DNA from: an uncultured Paraburkholderia sp.
GTDB taxonomy: Bacteria > Pseudomonadota > Gammaproteobacteria > Burkholderiales > Burkholderiaceae
Length of the DNA: 64,000 nucleotides
Assembly (NCBI GenBank): GCA_940746715.1
Contig: CALNWN010000011.1
Location: 150,599-214,598 of the forward strand
Reading direction: 5' to 3'
Each line of letters starts with the position of its first letter. The stretch's first letter is position 1. The notes beneath the pieces were generated by a model. The model did not search any database. It was not told the origin of the DNA and worked only from the letters and a program-made list of their open reading frames with translations. Position numbers and translations under genes: made by a program. Of this stretch, positions 1 to 9,862 are shown one piece after another.

Positions 1-1
1 G

Positions 2-1027
2 CTGAAGGCCGGCAAGCAGGTCGATCTGAACTCGAAGCCGATCGGCACCGGTCCGTTCGAGCTGAAGAGCTACACCAAAGACGCGGTGATCCGCTACGAC
101 GTGAACCCGACCTACTGGGGACCGAAGCCGAAGATCGACCGCCTGATCTACGCGATCACGCCCGACGTCACCGTGCGCGCGCAGAAGGTGAAAGCCGGCG
201 AGTGCCAGATCGCGCTGTCGCCGAAACCGCAGGATCTCGCGGATGCGAAAAGCGACAAATCGCTCGCCATCGTGCAGACGCCGGCGTTCATGACGGCGTT
301 CGTCGCACTCAACACGCAGAAGAAGCCGCTCGACAATCAGAAGGTTCGCGCCGCACTGAATATGGCGTTCGACCGCGGCACATATCTGAAGACGGTGTTC
401 GACAACACGGCAACGCCGGCCGTGAATCCGTATCCGCCCAATACATGGAGCTACGACAAGGCGGAGAAGGCCTGGCCGTACGATCCGGCGAAGGCAAAGA
501 AACTGCTGGCCGACGCGGGCTACCCGAACGGCTTTGAAACGACCATCTGGGTGCGTCCGAACGGCAGCGTGCTGAATCCGAATCCGAAGGCGGGCGCCGA
601 ACTGCTGCAGGCGGATTTCGCGAAGATCGGCGTGAAGGCCGACGTGAAGGTGATCGAATGGGGCGAGCTCATCAAGCAGGCGAAGCAAGGCCAGCACGAC
701 TCACTATTCATGGGCTGGGCGGGCGACAACGGCGATCCGGACAACTACCTGTCGCCGCTCTTCAGCTGCAATGCGGTGAAGTCGGGCATCAACTTCGCGC
801 GTTTCTGCGATCAGGACCTCGACAAGCTGATCGCTGAGGGCAAGTCCACGCCGGATCAGGCCAAGCGCGCGAAAGCGTATGAGGCCGCGCAGCAGATCAT
901 CCACGACGAGGCGCTGTGGATTCCGCTCGGCTATCCGACGGCGGCGGTCATCACGCGAACCAACGTGAGCGGCTATCACGTGAGTCCGTTCGGACGGCAG
1001 AACTTCGGGGCAGTCTCGGTGCAGTAA
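2..1027 (+). CDS. dppA: Peptide ABC transporter substrate-binding protein, C-terminal part (DppA type)
   Basis: Periplasmic binding protein of a di/oligopeptide ABC importer (SBP_bac_5 family). The reading frame is already open at base 2 and lacks its start, signal peptide and first lobe, so the gene begins left of the window; 341 codons are visible. Family features include the GTGPFELKSY block near the left edge, KVRAALNMAFDR in the middle and the FMGWAGDNGDPDNYL segment typical of DppA near the end. It stops at TAA 1025-1027 and is followed by a strong hairpin. DppA proteins carry dipeptides, and some paralogues carry haem or other ligands; the ligand cannot be told here. No frameshift is visible. 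Confidence 0.9.
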   Translation: MKAGKQVDLNSKPIGTGPFELKSYTKDAVIRYDVNPTYWGPKPKIDRLIYAITPDVTVRAQKVKAGECQIALSPKPQDLADAKSDKSLAIVQTPAFMTAFVALNTQKKPLDNQKVRAALNMAFDRGTYLKTVFDNTATPAVNPYPPNTWSYDKAEKAWPYDPAKAKKLLADAGYPNGFETTIWVRPNGSVLNPNPKAGAELLQADFAKIGVKADVKVIEWGELIKQAKQGQHDSLFMGWAGDNGDPDNYLSPLFSCNAVKSGINFARFCDQDLDKLIAEGKSTPDQAKRAKAYEAAQQIIHDEALWIPLGYPTAAVITRTNVSGYHVSPFGRQNFGAVSVQ

Positions 1028-1060
1028 CGCGCTGCGCTTCGAGCCACGCTTCGAGCCGCG

Positions 1061-1100
1061 AAAAGCCCGGTCGCGCGATCGAAGCGCGCCGGGCTTTTTT
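1061..1100. terminator. Bidirectional rho-independent terminator
   Basis: AAAAGCCCGG at 1061-1070 pairs with CCGGGCTTTTTT ending at 1100, extended by GC-rich arms with one bulge. It has A residues on one side and T residues on the other, so it can end both the rightward dppA transcript and the leftward metallo-hydrolase transcript. Confidence 0.85.
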
Positions 1101-1131
1101 GCTGGCCTGTCGAATCAAACGATCCGGGCGC

Positions 1132-2145
1132 TCACGCCGAGAACCGCATTACGCCGTCGGCGTCGTGCGTGCGCTTCAATGTGCCGGCAAGCCACAGCAG
1201 ATGCAGGTGCGCGAGCGCCTCGCCCATTGCGAACGTCAACTGGTGAATATCCAGCTCGCGCCTGAACATGAGCGGCACGATATCCGCCGCGCTGTGCGGC
1301 TTGTGCGCACACGCCTCGCGCACTTCGGCAAGACACGCGTCGTGATGCTCGCGCAACTGCGCGACGCGCGTGCGCACGCCGCGAAACGGCTTGCCGTGCG
1401 AGGGCAAGACGAGCGTGTCTTCCGGCTCCATGGCGAACACCGACATGTTCGTGGAAATGCGCGGCAGCACCATGTCGCCGGAAATCAGCACGCCGAGCTC
1501 TTCGCAATGCAGCGCGCAGTGCTCCGGCGAATGACCGTAGCCGGTCACCACGCGCCATGTCTTTGCGCCGATCGTCACGCCGTCCGCCTCCCGCAGGCGC
1601 CGGTACTGGCCCGGCACGGCTGGCACGAGGTTCGCGTAATAGCTCTGCCGGTTGCGTAATTTCTCGAGCGATGCCTCGTCGGTCACGCCGTACAGCGCAA
1701 AGTGCCGCGCCGCCGCCTCGCCGCCCGCGTTGAAGCCGTCGCCGGCCGCCATCACGCGAGCCTGCATGTATTCGCCGAGGGTCATCCACAGGCGCGCGTC
1801 CCAGCGCTTCTTGTCGCCGCCGCTGCACACCCAGTGCGCCAGGCCGATGTGATCCGGATGGCAATGCGTGACGATCACGCGCAGCACGGGCAAGCCGTCG
1901 AGCACCGAGTCGAACACCTTTTCCCAGTTCTCCCGGATCGCGTCCGACGCAATCCCGCAGTCGACAACCGTCCAGCCCTCTTCGCCGTCGATCCGGTCGC
2001 GCAGCAGCCACAAATTGATGTGGTCGAGCGCGAACGGCAGCGGCATGCGCAGCCAGAACACGCCGGGCGCGACTTCCTGCGCGCGGCCCGGTTCAGGCAT
2101 CAAGTCCTTGAACGGATAGTCGAGTTGATGTTCGAGTGCATTCAT
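1132..2145 (-). CDS. MBL-fold metallo-hydrolase
   Basis: Metallo-beta-lactamase-fold hydrolase of 337 residues. It has the zinc site HCHPDH, then YGHSPEHCALH, SGDMVLP and PSHGKPF. The start at 2145 is chosen because AGGAAG lies just upstream and the protein then begins MNALEHQL; a start at 2196 would add 17 residues without a ribosome site. It is divergent from the MerR regulator with a LiuR-like operator between them, suggesting a role linked to branched-chain acyl-CoA breakdown. Oddity: the segment between SGDMVLP and PSHGKPF is shorter than I expect for this family, by about 20-25 residues, so an in-frame deletion is possible. The substrate is unknown; a thioesterase or lactonase-like activity is a guess from family membership. 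Confidence 0.8.
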   Translation of the reverse strand: MNALEHQLDYPFKDLMPEPGRAQEVAPGVFWLRMPLPFALDHINLWLLRDRIDGEEGWTVVDCGIASDAIRENWEKVFDSVLDGLPVLRVIVTHCHPDHIGLAHWVCSGGDKKRWDARLWMTLGEYMQARVMAAGDGFNAGGEAAARHFALYGVTDEASLEKLRNRQSYYANLVPAVPGQYRRLREADGVTIGAKTWRVVTGYGHSPEHCALHCEELGVLISGDMVLPRISTNMSVFAMEPEDTLVLPSHGKPFRGVRTRVAQLREHHDACLAEVREACAHKPHSAADIVPLMFRRELDIHQLTFAMGEALAHLHLLWLAGTLKRTHDADGVMRFSA

Positions 2146-2201
2146 TCCGATGTCTTCCTCCACGCTTTCCGCGTACTTGCCGCAGGTTGCATTCAACCCA
2201 A

Positions 2202-2219
2202 GTTGACGATAACGTAAAC
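2202..2219. promoter_or_regulatory. Putative LiuR-type operator
   Basis: Imperfect palindrome GTTGACG-ATAA-CGTAAAC with 7-base half-sites and one mismatch. It lies between the divergent metallo-hydrolase and the MerR-family gene. It resembles the ACGTnnACGT-like sites described for LiuR, the MerR regulator of isovaleryl-CoA catabolism. Assignment rests on this resemblance and on position. Confidence 0.45.
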
Positions 2220-2269
2220 ATCGATTTTATCGTCCAATCCGATTTTGTGCCCGGCTAGTGAATGCCCCG

Positions 2270-2686
2270 ATGACCACCCAATACACGATCACCGAACTCG
2301 CGCGCGAATTCGACGTCACGCCGCGCGCCATTCGTTTCTACGAAGACCAGGGTTTACTCTCGCCGAGCCGCGAAGGTTCGAGCGGCTTGCGGCGCGTCTA
2401 TTCGGGCCGCGACCGAACGCGGCTGAAGCTCACGCTGCGCGGCAAACGGCTCGGCTTTACGCTCTCTGAGATTCGCGATCTGCTGGACGTGTATGAATCG
2501 CCGACGGACACCGTCCCGCAACTGCACGCGTTTCTCGCCACGGTCACGCGTCATCGCGAGGTGCTGGAGCGGCAGCTGGAAGACCTGAACGCGACGCTCG
2601 AAGACCTCGCGCAGTATGAGGCGCAGGCGCGCGCTGCTCGAAGGCGGCACGCATGCAGTTGGCACACGAGAAACCCGCGAAGCTAA
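2270..2686 (+). CDS. liuR: MerR-family regulator (LiuR-like)
   Basis: DNA-binding transcriptional regulator. The N-terminal winged helix YTITELAREFDVTPRAIRFYEDQGLL is typical of MerR and matches LiuR, which controls leucine/isovaleryl-CoA degradation in proteobacteria; a dimerisation coiled coil (RHREVLERQLEDLNATLEDL) follows. ATG 2270 is preferred, with GTG 2258 possible in frame; neither has a strong ribosome site. After about residue 125 the frame seems to slip: in the alternative frame the tail reads ALLEGGTHAVGTRE and stops at 2696, which fits the family better than the basic tail of the current frame. The damage is confined to the C-terminus, and the DNA-binding part is intact. It shares a palindromic operator with the divergent metallo-hydrolase. 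Confidence 0.75.
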   Translation: MTTQYTITELAREFDVTPRAIRFYEDQGLLSPSREGSSGLRRVYSGRDRTRLKLTLRGKRLGFTLSEIRDLLDVYESPTDTVPQLHAFLATVTRHREVLERQLEDLNATLEDLAQYEAQARAARRRHACSWHTRNPRS

Positions 2687-2919
2687 GCCCGCCTGAGCAG
2701 ATACAAAGCTTCAAAGCCGACGAAATTTTTTGCTGAAGATTGAGTGGTTTAACAATGCCGAACCGCGGCATTGAGCGCAGTTGCCCGGAAAAGTCGGCAA
2801 ATGCCCGGCAGCGCCTACGCGGCGCCGCGGCACGAGCCGGTTGAAGCAATGCGTCGCGGGCGCACCCGAGCGATACAATCACGGGTGTCTTCACGACATG
2901 AGACGAATGCACGGTCGAC

Positions 2920-4765
2920 ATGAATCACTTCCCCAAACTGTTGTCGTCGCAAATCGGCTTTGACGTCGCGCAAACCATGCTCGAAGGATTCAACCAGCAC
3001 TACCGGGTCTTTCGCGACGCGGCGATTCACGCCAAGACGCTGTTCGAAAACGGCGACTGGCATGGCCTGCAAAAGCTCGCGCGCGAGCGCATTACTTCAT
3101 ACGACGACCGCGTTCAGGAATGCGTCGAACTGCTCGAAGACGAATACGACGCGGAGAACATTGACAGTGAAGTGTGGCAGCAGATCAAGCTGCACTACAT
3201 TGGCCTTCTGACCACGCACCGTCAGCCGGAGTGCGCGGAAACCTTTTTCAATTCGGTGTGCTGCAAAATCCTGCACCGCTCGTATTTCAATAACGACTTC
3301 ATTTTCGTGTGCCCGGCGATCTCTACGGAATATCTCGAGAATGACGAGCCGGCCGCGAAGCCGACGTATCGCGCGTACTACCCGGGCAAGGACGGTCTCG
3401 CCGCGACGCTCGAGCGCATCGTCACGAATTTTCAGCTCGAACCGCCGTTCGAAGATCTGACACGCGACGTCGGCTGCGTGATGCAGGCCATTCACGACGC
3501 GTTCGGCACCTTCGACGAAGCGCCGAATTTCCAGATTCACGTGCTCTCGTCGCTGTTCTTTCGCAACAAGGCGGCGTATATCGTCGGGCGAATCATCAAC
3601 GGCGACATGCTGCTGCCGTTCGCCGTGCCGCTGCGTCACGTGAAGCCGGGCGTGCTCGCGCTCGACACCGTGCTGCTCAAGCGCGAGCAGTTGCTGATCA
3701 TCTTCAGCTTTTCGCACTCGTACTTTCTGGTCGACATGGAAGTGCCGTCCGCTTATGTGGAATTCCTCGGCATGATCATGCCGGGCAAGCCGAAAGCGGA
3801 AATCTACACGTCGGTCGGTTTGCAGAAGCAGGGCAAGAATCTGTTCTATCGCGACCTGCCGCATCACCTCTCGCATTCGAGCGACCAGTTCATCATCGCG
3901 CCGGGCATCAAGGGGCTCGTGACGCTGGTGTTCACGCTGCCGTCCTTCCCGTACGTCTTCAAGCTCATCAAGGACAACTTCCCGCCGCCGAAGGAAACCA
4001 CGCGCGCGAAGTTCCATGAGAAGTATCTGCTCGTCAAGCGACACGATCGCCTCGTGCGCATGGCCGACACGCTCGAATATTCGAGCGTCGCGCTGCCCAT
4101 TTCGCGGCTCGACGAGACGCTCCTTCGCGAGCTCGAAAAAGAAGTGCCGTCGCTGCTGGAATACGAAGGCGAGAACGTCGTGATTCGCCATATGTATATC
4201 GAACGGCACATGGTGCCGTTGAACCTGTTCCTGCAAAACGGCAACGACGCGGACGTCGAGCACGGCATCAAGGAATACGGCAACGCGGTGAAGGAGCTGA
4301 TGCAGGCAAACATCTTCCCCGGCGACATGCTGTACAAGAACTTCGGCGTGACGCGCCACGGCCGCGTGGTGTTTTACGACTACGACGAGATCGAATATCT
4401 GACCGATTGCAACGTGCGCGCGGTGCCGGCGCCGCGCAACGAGGAAGACGAAATGTCGGGCGAGCCGTGGTACTCGGTCGGCCCGCACGACATTTTCCCC
4501 GAGACGTATGGCACTTTCCTGCTCGGCGATCCACGCGTGCGGCGCTCGTTCATGCAGCATCACTGCGGACTTCTTCGAGCCCGCGCTGTGGCAAAGGCAC
4601 AAGGAACAGCTACTGAAAGGCGAATTGCCCGACTTTTTCCCGTATGACAACAGCGTGCGGTTTTGCATCCGCTATCCGGAGCGTTTCGAGGACGCGGCCA
4701 ATGCGCCCGCTCCCGCCGATCCGCAAGCCGACGAGCGCGACGTGAGAGTGGCCCGATCCACCTGA
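2920..4765 (+). pseudogene. aceK: Isocitrate dehydrogenase kinase/phosphatase, frameshifted
   Basis: AceK phosphorylates and dephosphorylates isocitrate dehydrogenase to steer carbon between the TCA cycle and the glyoxylate bypass. The protein starts MNHFPKLLSSQIGF and is continuous for about 548 residues, including VFYDYDEIEYLTDCN of the kinase core, then changes frame at about 4562 after RRSFMQHH. The continuation, ADFFEPALWQRHKEQLLKGELP and onward, is in another frame to TGA 4763-4765. One extra base (or two missing) explains it. The natural length would be about 615 residues, normal for the family. The kinase active centre lies upstream of the break, so a truncated product could fold partly, but the C-terminal helices would be replaced by an unrelated tail. 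Confidence 0.9.
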
Positions 4766-4870
4766 TACCCGCACGTCGGCCAAGCGTGATTCGCACTTCG
4801 CATGCATCAACCCGAATCCAATCTAACGAAACCGGCCGCTCAAACGGTCGACTAACCGCCAAGACGCATC

Positions 4871-5647
4871 ATGAACACGAACGCTTCCAACACTGCTCAT
4901 CCGCTCGCCCATCTGTTCGAGAACAACGACGCGTGGATCGCCCGCAAGCTCTCTGAAGATCCCGAGTACTTCTCGCGCCTCGCGCATCAGCAGACGCCCG
5001 AGTATCTGTGGATCGGCTGCTCCGATTCGCGCGTGCCGGCGAACCAGATCATCGGCCTGCCGCCGGGCGAAGTGTTCGTGCACAGAAACATTGCTAACGT
5101 GGTCGTGCACACCGATCTGAACTGCCTTTCGGTGATCCAGTTCGCCGTCGATCTGCTGAAGGTCAAGCACATCATGGTGGTCGGCCACTACGGCTGCTCG
5201 GGCGTGGGCGCGGCCTTGCACGGCCGCCGCGTGGGTCTCGCGGACAACTGGCTGCATCACGTGCAGGACGTGCGCGCGAAGCACGCGGCGCTGCTCGAGG
5301 AGTGGCCGCTCGGCGAGGCGCGTCACCGGCGTCTCGTCGAACTGAACACAATCGAGCAGGTGGTGAACGTGTGCCGCACGACCATCACCAACGATGCATG
5401 GGCGCGCGGCCAGGAACTGACCGTGCACGGCTGGGCGTATGGCGTGCACGACGGCAAGGTGCGCGACCTCGGCATGACGGTCAACAACGCGGCCGCGCTC
5501 GAAGAAACCTACGAGCGCTGCGTCGCCGGTGTCTCGGCGAGCCGCGCGCATGAAGCGGACAACGACGTGGTGGCGGCCGACGCGGCTCAGTTGGGCGACG
5601 TGCCGGCCATCGTCCAGGGTGTGATCAAGGAGCTAAAACATGAGTGA
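4871..5647 (+). CDS. can: Beta-class carbonic anhydrase
   Basis: Zinc enzyme interconverting CO2 and bicarbonate in the cytoplasm; 258 residues, slightly longer than E. coli Can (220). Zinc ligands are visible: Cys50 and Asp52 in CSDSR, then His106 and Cys109 in GHYGC. The frame is intact. Its stop lies inside the start of the thiolase gene (the next ATG is at 5640), so the two are probably translationally coupled. Carbonic anhydrase is commonly needed for growth in air, consistent with its survival among damaged neighbours. Confidence 0.95.
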   Translation: MNTNASNTAHPLAHLFENNDAWIARKLSEDPEYFSRLAHQQTPEYLWIGCSDSRVPANQIIGLPPGEVFVHRNIANVVVHTDLNCLSVIQFAVDLLKVKHIMVVGHYGCSGVGAALHGRRVGLADNWLHHVQDVRAKHAALLEEWPLGEARHRRLVELNTIEQVVNVCRTTITNDAWARGQELTVHGWAYGVHDGKVRDLGMTVNNAAALEETYERCVAGVSASRAHEADNDVVAADAAQLGDVPAIVQGVIKELKHE

Positions 5648-6857
5648 GACAAAGATGAGCGAGACGAGCGGCGTGAGCGCCGACCCGGTTGTGATCGTGA
5701 GCGCGGCGCGCACGCCGATGGCTGCATTTCAGGGCGACTTTGCGTCGCTGACCGCGCCGCAGCTCGGCTCGATCGCGATTGAAGCCGCGGTTCAACGCGC
5801 GCGCCTGAAACCCGAACAGATCGACGAAGTGGTGATGGGCTGCGTGCTGCCCGCGGGCCTCGGCCAGGCGCCCGCGCGGCAAGCCGCGCTCGGCGCGGGC
5901 TTGCCGCTTTCCACGGGCAGCACGACCGTCAACAAGATGTGCGGCTCCGGCATGCGCGCGGCAATGTTCGCGCACGACATGCTCGCCGCCGGTTCGGTCG
6001 ACGTGATCGTCGCGGGCGGCATGGAGAGCATGACCAACGCGCCGTATCTGCTGCCCAAGGCGCGCGGCGGTATGCGCATGGGTCACGGCCAGGTGATCGA
6101 TCACATGTTCTACGATGGCCTCGAAGATGCGTACGAAAAAGGGCGCCTGATGGGCACGTTCGCGGAAGAATGCGCGGCGTCGTTCGACTTTACGCGCGAA
6201 GCGCAGGACGCGTTCGCCGTCGAGTCGCTGAACCGCGCGAAGCGCGCGAACGAAGACGGTTCGTTTGCCTGGGAAATCGCGCCGGTCAAAGTGCAAAGCC
6301 GCAAGGGCGAAGTCACCGTCGAGCACGACGAACAGCCGTACAAGGCGAACCTCGAAAAGATCCCGACGCTCAAGCCCGCGTTCAGCAAGACCGGCACCGT
6401 GACGGCCGCGAACTCGTCGTCGATTTCGGACGGCGCTGCAGCGCTCGTCATGATGCGCGAGTCGACGGCGAAGCGCCTCGGCGTCGAGCCGCTTGCGCGC
6501 GTGGTCGGCCACTCAACGTTCGCGCAGGAACCGGCGAAGTTCACCACGGCCCCGGTCGGCGCGATCCGCAAGCTGTTCGAGAAAAACGGCTGGCGCGCGG
6601 ACGAAGTCGATCTGTATGAAATCAACGAGGCCTTTGCCGTCGTGACCATGGCCGCGATGAAGGAGCACAAGCTCCCGCACGACAAGGTCAACGTGCACGG
6701 CGGCGCCTGTGCGCTCGGGCATCCGATCGGCGCATCCGGCGCGCGCATTCTCGTCACGCTCATTGGCGCGCTGAAAAAGCGCGGCGGCAAGCGCGGCGTC
6801 GCGACGCTGTGCATCGGCGGCGGCGAGGCGACCGCGATGAGCATCGAGCTGGTTTGA
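5640..6857 (+). CDS. Acetyl-CoA C-acyltransferase (thiolase)
   Basis: Thiolase of 405 residues that condenses or cleaves acetoacetyl/3-ketoacyl-CoA. The nucleophilic Cys101 is in NKMCGSGM, His361 in CALGHPIGASG and the general acid/base Cys391 in CIGGGEA. The start at 5640 has AAGGAG seven bases upstream within the end of the carbonic anhydrase gene. Followed by an SDR and an acyl-CoA dehydrogenase, it belongs to a beta-oxidation or branched-chain catabolic run. The gene is intact although both following genes are broken. Chain-length preference cannot be read from the sequence. Confidence 0.92.
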   Translation: MSETKMSETSGVSADPVVIVSAARTPMAAFQGDFASLTAPQLGSIAIEAAVQRARLKPEQIDEVVMGCVLPAGLGQAPARQAALGAGLPLSTGSTTVNKMCGSGMRAAMFAHDMLAAGSVDVIVAGGMESMTNAPYLLPKARGGMRMGHGQVIDHMFYDGLEDAYEKGRLMGTFAEECAASFDFTREAQDAFAVESLNRAKRANEDGSFAWEIAPVKVQSRKGEVTVEHDEQPYKANLEKIPTLKPAFSKTGTVTAANSSSISDGAAALVMMRESTAKRLGVEPLARVVGHSTFAQEPAKFTTAPVGAIRKLFEKNGWRADEVDLYEINEAFAVVTMAAMKEHKLPHDKVNVHGGACALGHPIGASGARILVTLIGALKKRGGKRGVATLCIGGGEATAMSIELV

Positions 6858-6903
6858 CGCGTCGTGCGCGCATTCCGGCGCTTAACAGAGTTGGAGGTGA
6901 TTC

Positions 6904-7581
6904 ATGAAGACAGTGTTGATCGTCGGTGCGTCGCGCGGCATCGGCCAGGAATTTGTCCGGCAATACAAGGAGAGCGGCTGGCGCGTGCTGGCTACCGCGC
7001 GCGACGGCGCCGCGCTCGACGCCCTCGCCCAGTTGGGCGCGCAGCCGTATTCCGTCGATGTCACCGAGCCCGCGGATATCGCCGCGCTCGGCTGGAAGCT
7101 CGACGGCGAACATGTGGATGTCGCCATCGTCGTGTCGGGAGTCTATGGCCCGCGCAGCGAAGGCATTGAGACCATCACCGCCGAAGACTTCGATCACGTG
7201 ATGCACACCAACGTGCGCGGGCCGATGCAACTGATGCCGATCCTGTTGCCGCTCGTCGAAGAGACGGGCGGGGTGCTGGCGGTCATTTCGAGCAGGATGG
7301 GCAGCATTGCCGACCCGAGCGGCACGAACGGCTGGCTGTATCGCGTGAGCAAGGCGGCGCTGAACGACGCGCTCAAGCTCGCGTCGCTCGAAGCGCAGCG
7401 CGCCACGTGCGTGTCCTTGCATCCGGGCTGGGTGCAGACCGACATGGGCGGCGCTCAGGCGGCTGTGCACCCCACGCGCAGCGTGACCGGCATGCGCAAG
7501 TGCTAGCGCAGGCCCGCGGCCTCGCGCGAGGCGTTCAATGGCCGCTTCTATCAATACGACGGCACGCAGCTCGACTGGTGA
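6904..7581 (+). pseudogene. Short-chain dehydrogenase/reductase, interrupted near the C-terminus
   Basis: Cytoplasmic NAD(P)-dependent SDR. It has the nucleotide site GASRGIGQEF, an active-site Ser in VISSRMGS and YRVSK supplying the Tyr-x3-Lys pair. A very strong Shine-Dalgarno sequence (GGAGGTGA) precedes ATG 6904. The frame meets TAG at 7504-7506 after GMRKC, then reopens and reads REAFNGRFYQYDGTQLDW to TGA 7579-7581, the family's usual ending. Either a base was lost at AAGGTG (giving RKVLAQA in the shifted frame) with a second compensating indel, or one codon mutated to a stop. The catalytic core is unaffected, so a truncated enzyme of 200 residues might still work. Confidence 0.8.
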
Positions 7582-7593
7582 GGAGACAGGCTC

Positions 7594-8723
7594 ATGGTGC
7601 TTGATCAGGACCACCTGATGGTCCGCGACGCGCTGCGCACCTTCGTGCGCGAAGCTATCACGCCGCACGCGGCGGCATGGGACCGCGAGCGCACTTTTCC
7701 CAAAGACGTGCACCGTCAGCTCGCGGAACTCGGCGCCTATGGCGTGCTGGTGCCCGAAGCGTACGGCGGCGCCGGCATGGACGCTCTTGCGCTCGCGCTG
7801 ATTCTCGAAGAAATCGCGGCCGGCGACGGCGGCACATCCACGGCCATCTCCGTCAACAATTGCCCTGTGTGCAGCATTCTGCTGACGTACGGCAGCGACG
7901 CGCAAAAGCGCGACTGGCTCAACGCCGCTCGCGCGCGGCGAGATGCTCGGCGCATTCTGTCTGACCGAACCGCAGGCGGGCTCGGACGCGTCGGCGCTGC
8001 GCACCACGGCAACGCGCGACGGCGACGCTTACGTGCTCAACCGGCGTCAAGCAGTTCATCACGAGCGGCAAAAACGCTCAGGTCGCGATCGTGATGGCCG
8101 TCACCGACAAGGCGGCCGGCAAACGCGGCATCAGCGCGTTCATCGTGCCGACCGATAGCAGCGGTTACGTCGTCGCGCGGCTCGAGGACAAGCTCGGCCA
8201 GCATTCGTCGGACACGGCGCAAATCGTCTTCGAGGACTGCCGCGTGCCCGCCGCGAACCTGATCGGCGCGGAAGGCGAGGGTTATCGCATTGCGCTGTCG
8301 GGGCTCGAAGGCGGGCGCATCGGCATCGCCGCGCAAAGCGTCGGCATGGCGCGCGGCGTTCGAAGCGGCGTTGAGCTATGCCAAAGAGCGCGAGAGCTTC
8401 GGCGCGCCGCTTTTCTCACACCAGGCCGTGCAATTCCGTCTCGCGGATATGGCGACGCAACTTGAAGCCGCGCGTCAGTTGATCTGGCACGCGGCTTCAC
8501 TGAAAGACGCGGGCCAGCCCTGTCTGACGGAAGCCGCCATGGCGAAGCTGTTCGCTTCGAAAGCCGCGGAGCGCATCTGTTCGGCGGCATTGCAGATTCA
8601 CGGCGGCTATGGGTATCTCAGCGACTTTCCCGTGAACGGATTTATCGCGATGTGCGCGTGTGCCAGATCTACGAAGGCACGAGCGACATTCAGAAGATAT
8701 TGATCGCTCGCGGTCTTGGTTAG
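7594..8723 (+). pseudogene. Acyl-CoA dehydrogenase, four frameshifts
   Basis: FAD flavoprotein that introduces the alpha-beta double bond into acyl-CoA, probably short or branched chains. Starts at 7594 behind AGGAGA. Pieces in different frames join into one full-length protein of about 375 residues: LVPEAYGGAGMDAL, then GAFCLTEPQAGSDAS, then SGLEGGRIGIAAQSVGMAR, then YAKERESFGAPL, and finally CQIYEGTSDIQKILIARGLG, which carries the catalytic Glu. Breaks are at about 7922 (extra base), 8042 (AACC for AAC), 8354 (GC-run change) and 8632 (GTGGAA shortened to GTGAA). With four shifts the gene cannot make an active enzyme. Confidence 0.9.
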
Positions 8724-8754
8724 GAGTTCGCTTAAAAGTTCGCTTAAGAGTGCA

Positions 8755-9156
8755 ATGAGCAAGCATAAATCGTCCACGCGGCGCCCCGTCGACTGTCCTT
8801 GCGGCGCCGCGCCTCACCCGTCGGGTGCTGCTGCCAAGGCACCGCGATTTGCGGCGTGCTGAGGCCGTTATATCGACGGCGGCGAGCCGGCGCCGCGCGC
8901 GCTGGAACTCATGCGTTCGCGTTACAGCGCGTATGTTGTCGGTGCAACCGACTATCTGCGCGCCACCTAGGCGCCGGCAAGCTGCCCCGCCGATCTCGAC
9001 GTGGACCTCGAAGCGCCCGACCCGCAGCACGCGACGGTCGAGTTCGTCGCACGGTACAAGGTGGCGGGCCGCGCGCATCGGTTGCACGAGCTGAGCCGGT
9101 TCATTCGCGATGATCGCGGCCACTGGCTGTATGTCGACGGCGATGTGAGCGAGTAG
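8755..9156 (+). pseudogene. YchJ/UPF0225-like zinc-motif protein with two internal stops
   Basis: A single frame of 134 codons translates as a YchJ/UPF0225 protein: CPCG near the N-terminus, GRYIDGGEPAPRALELMRSR, then HATVEFVARYKVAGRAHRL and HWLYVDGDVSE before TAG 9154-9156. Two codons are stops: TGA at 8860-8862, where the second Cys of the zinc-binding CC pair belongs, and TAG at 8968-8970, where the conserved Trp of ATW belongs. The stretch between CPADLDVD and HATVEF also looks about ten residues short. No indel is needed to read it, so these are point mutations rather than homopolymer errors. Confidence 0.8.
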
Positions 9157-9862
9157 TTTTTTCGGCGGCTTACGCCGGCTTACTTGGCGCGGCGGCGCGG
9201 TGACAGACAAGGTGCTGCGATCGTGTGCCGCCATCGCATGTGGCCCTTTGGTTGGTTTGCCTCTTTAGTTGGCTAACCCTTTGGTGCGGCTGTTTTTTGT
9301 GTTGGCGCGACGCCACAGCTCGGCTCGTCCGCAGTCGGCTGGCCTGCAGCAGCGCCCGGCGATCGCTTCCGCTCGACACGTCGACTCAACCCATTTGTGG
9401 CTTCATTCGCTCACCGAATCCGCACTCTCTCCCCACTCGCGCCACTTCATTCAGCCTCCCGTGTGCCTCCCTCGTCACGCGGCAATTTTTTCGTCGCGGG
9501 TTCTCCTTGATTGCACAAAACAAAATTGTCGTGCCAAGATGAAATTGTTGCTTCATGACGCCACCCTGCGAGAGCCCGCTGGTAAGGGTTCCTCAAGTTG
9601 CGCCGGAGCCGGCCGATAACCGGATATGAGGTTGCGGCAGCGGTTCCCCGGCAGCAGACGTGGCGTTCATCATCGGCGCGTGGGGTCGCGCCGGCCGTTG
9701 GGTTTATCCCGTGCGATCTCGATCTGGCGTGCGTGCGCTTCGCGCAATGCGTACGTGAGCATGTTTTTGTTTGTCGCAAACGCGGGCGAAAGGCAAATGT
9801 CAGCCGCGCGTTTCAACAAACAGACGTGCGATGTCGAGGCGGTTTTTAAGGCAGGTGCGTGA
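9157..9862. other. Gene-free stretch
   Basis: About 700 bases without a recognisable gene on either strand. Short open frames exist but none has a ribosome site, a family motif or a plausible composition. Probably decayed intergenic or former coding DNA. Confidence 0.6.

Noticed and set aside
2753..2773. CAATGCCG/CGGCATTG hairpin between liuR and aceK as a terminator
   Set aside because: The stem is perfect but no T-run follows on either strand; its role is unknown.
3097..4668. 523-codon open frame on the minus strand inside aceK (similar long frames oppose IOR, the APC permease and others)
   Set aside because: Arg/His-rich translation with no motif, fully inside a recognised gene on the other strand; a normal by-product of high third-position GC.
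8850..8885. TGA at 8860 in place of a zinc-site Cys, followed by a small stem (GCCGT/ACGGC), as possible selenocysteine insertion
   Set aside because: The stem lies in ordinary coding sequence, is only five base pairs, and a second stop (TAG 8968) follows in the same frame. A point mutation in a dying gene is simpler.
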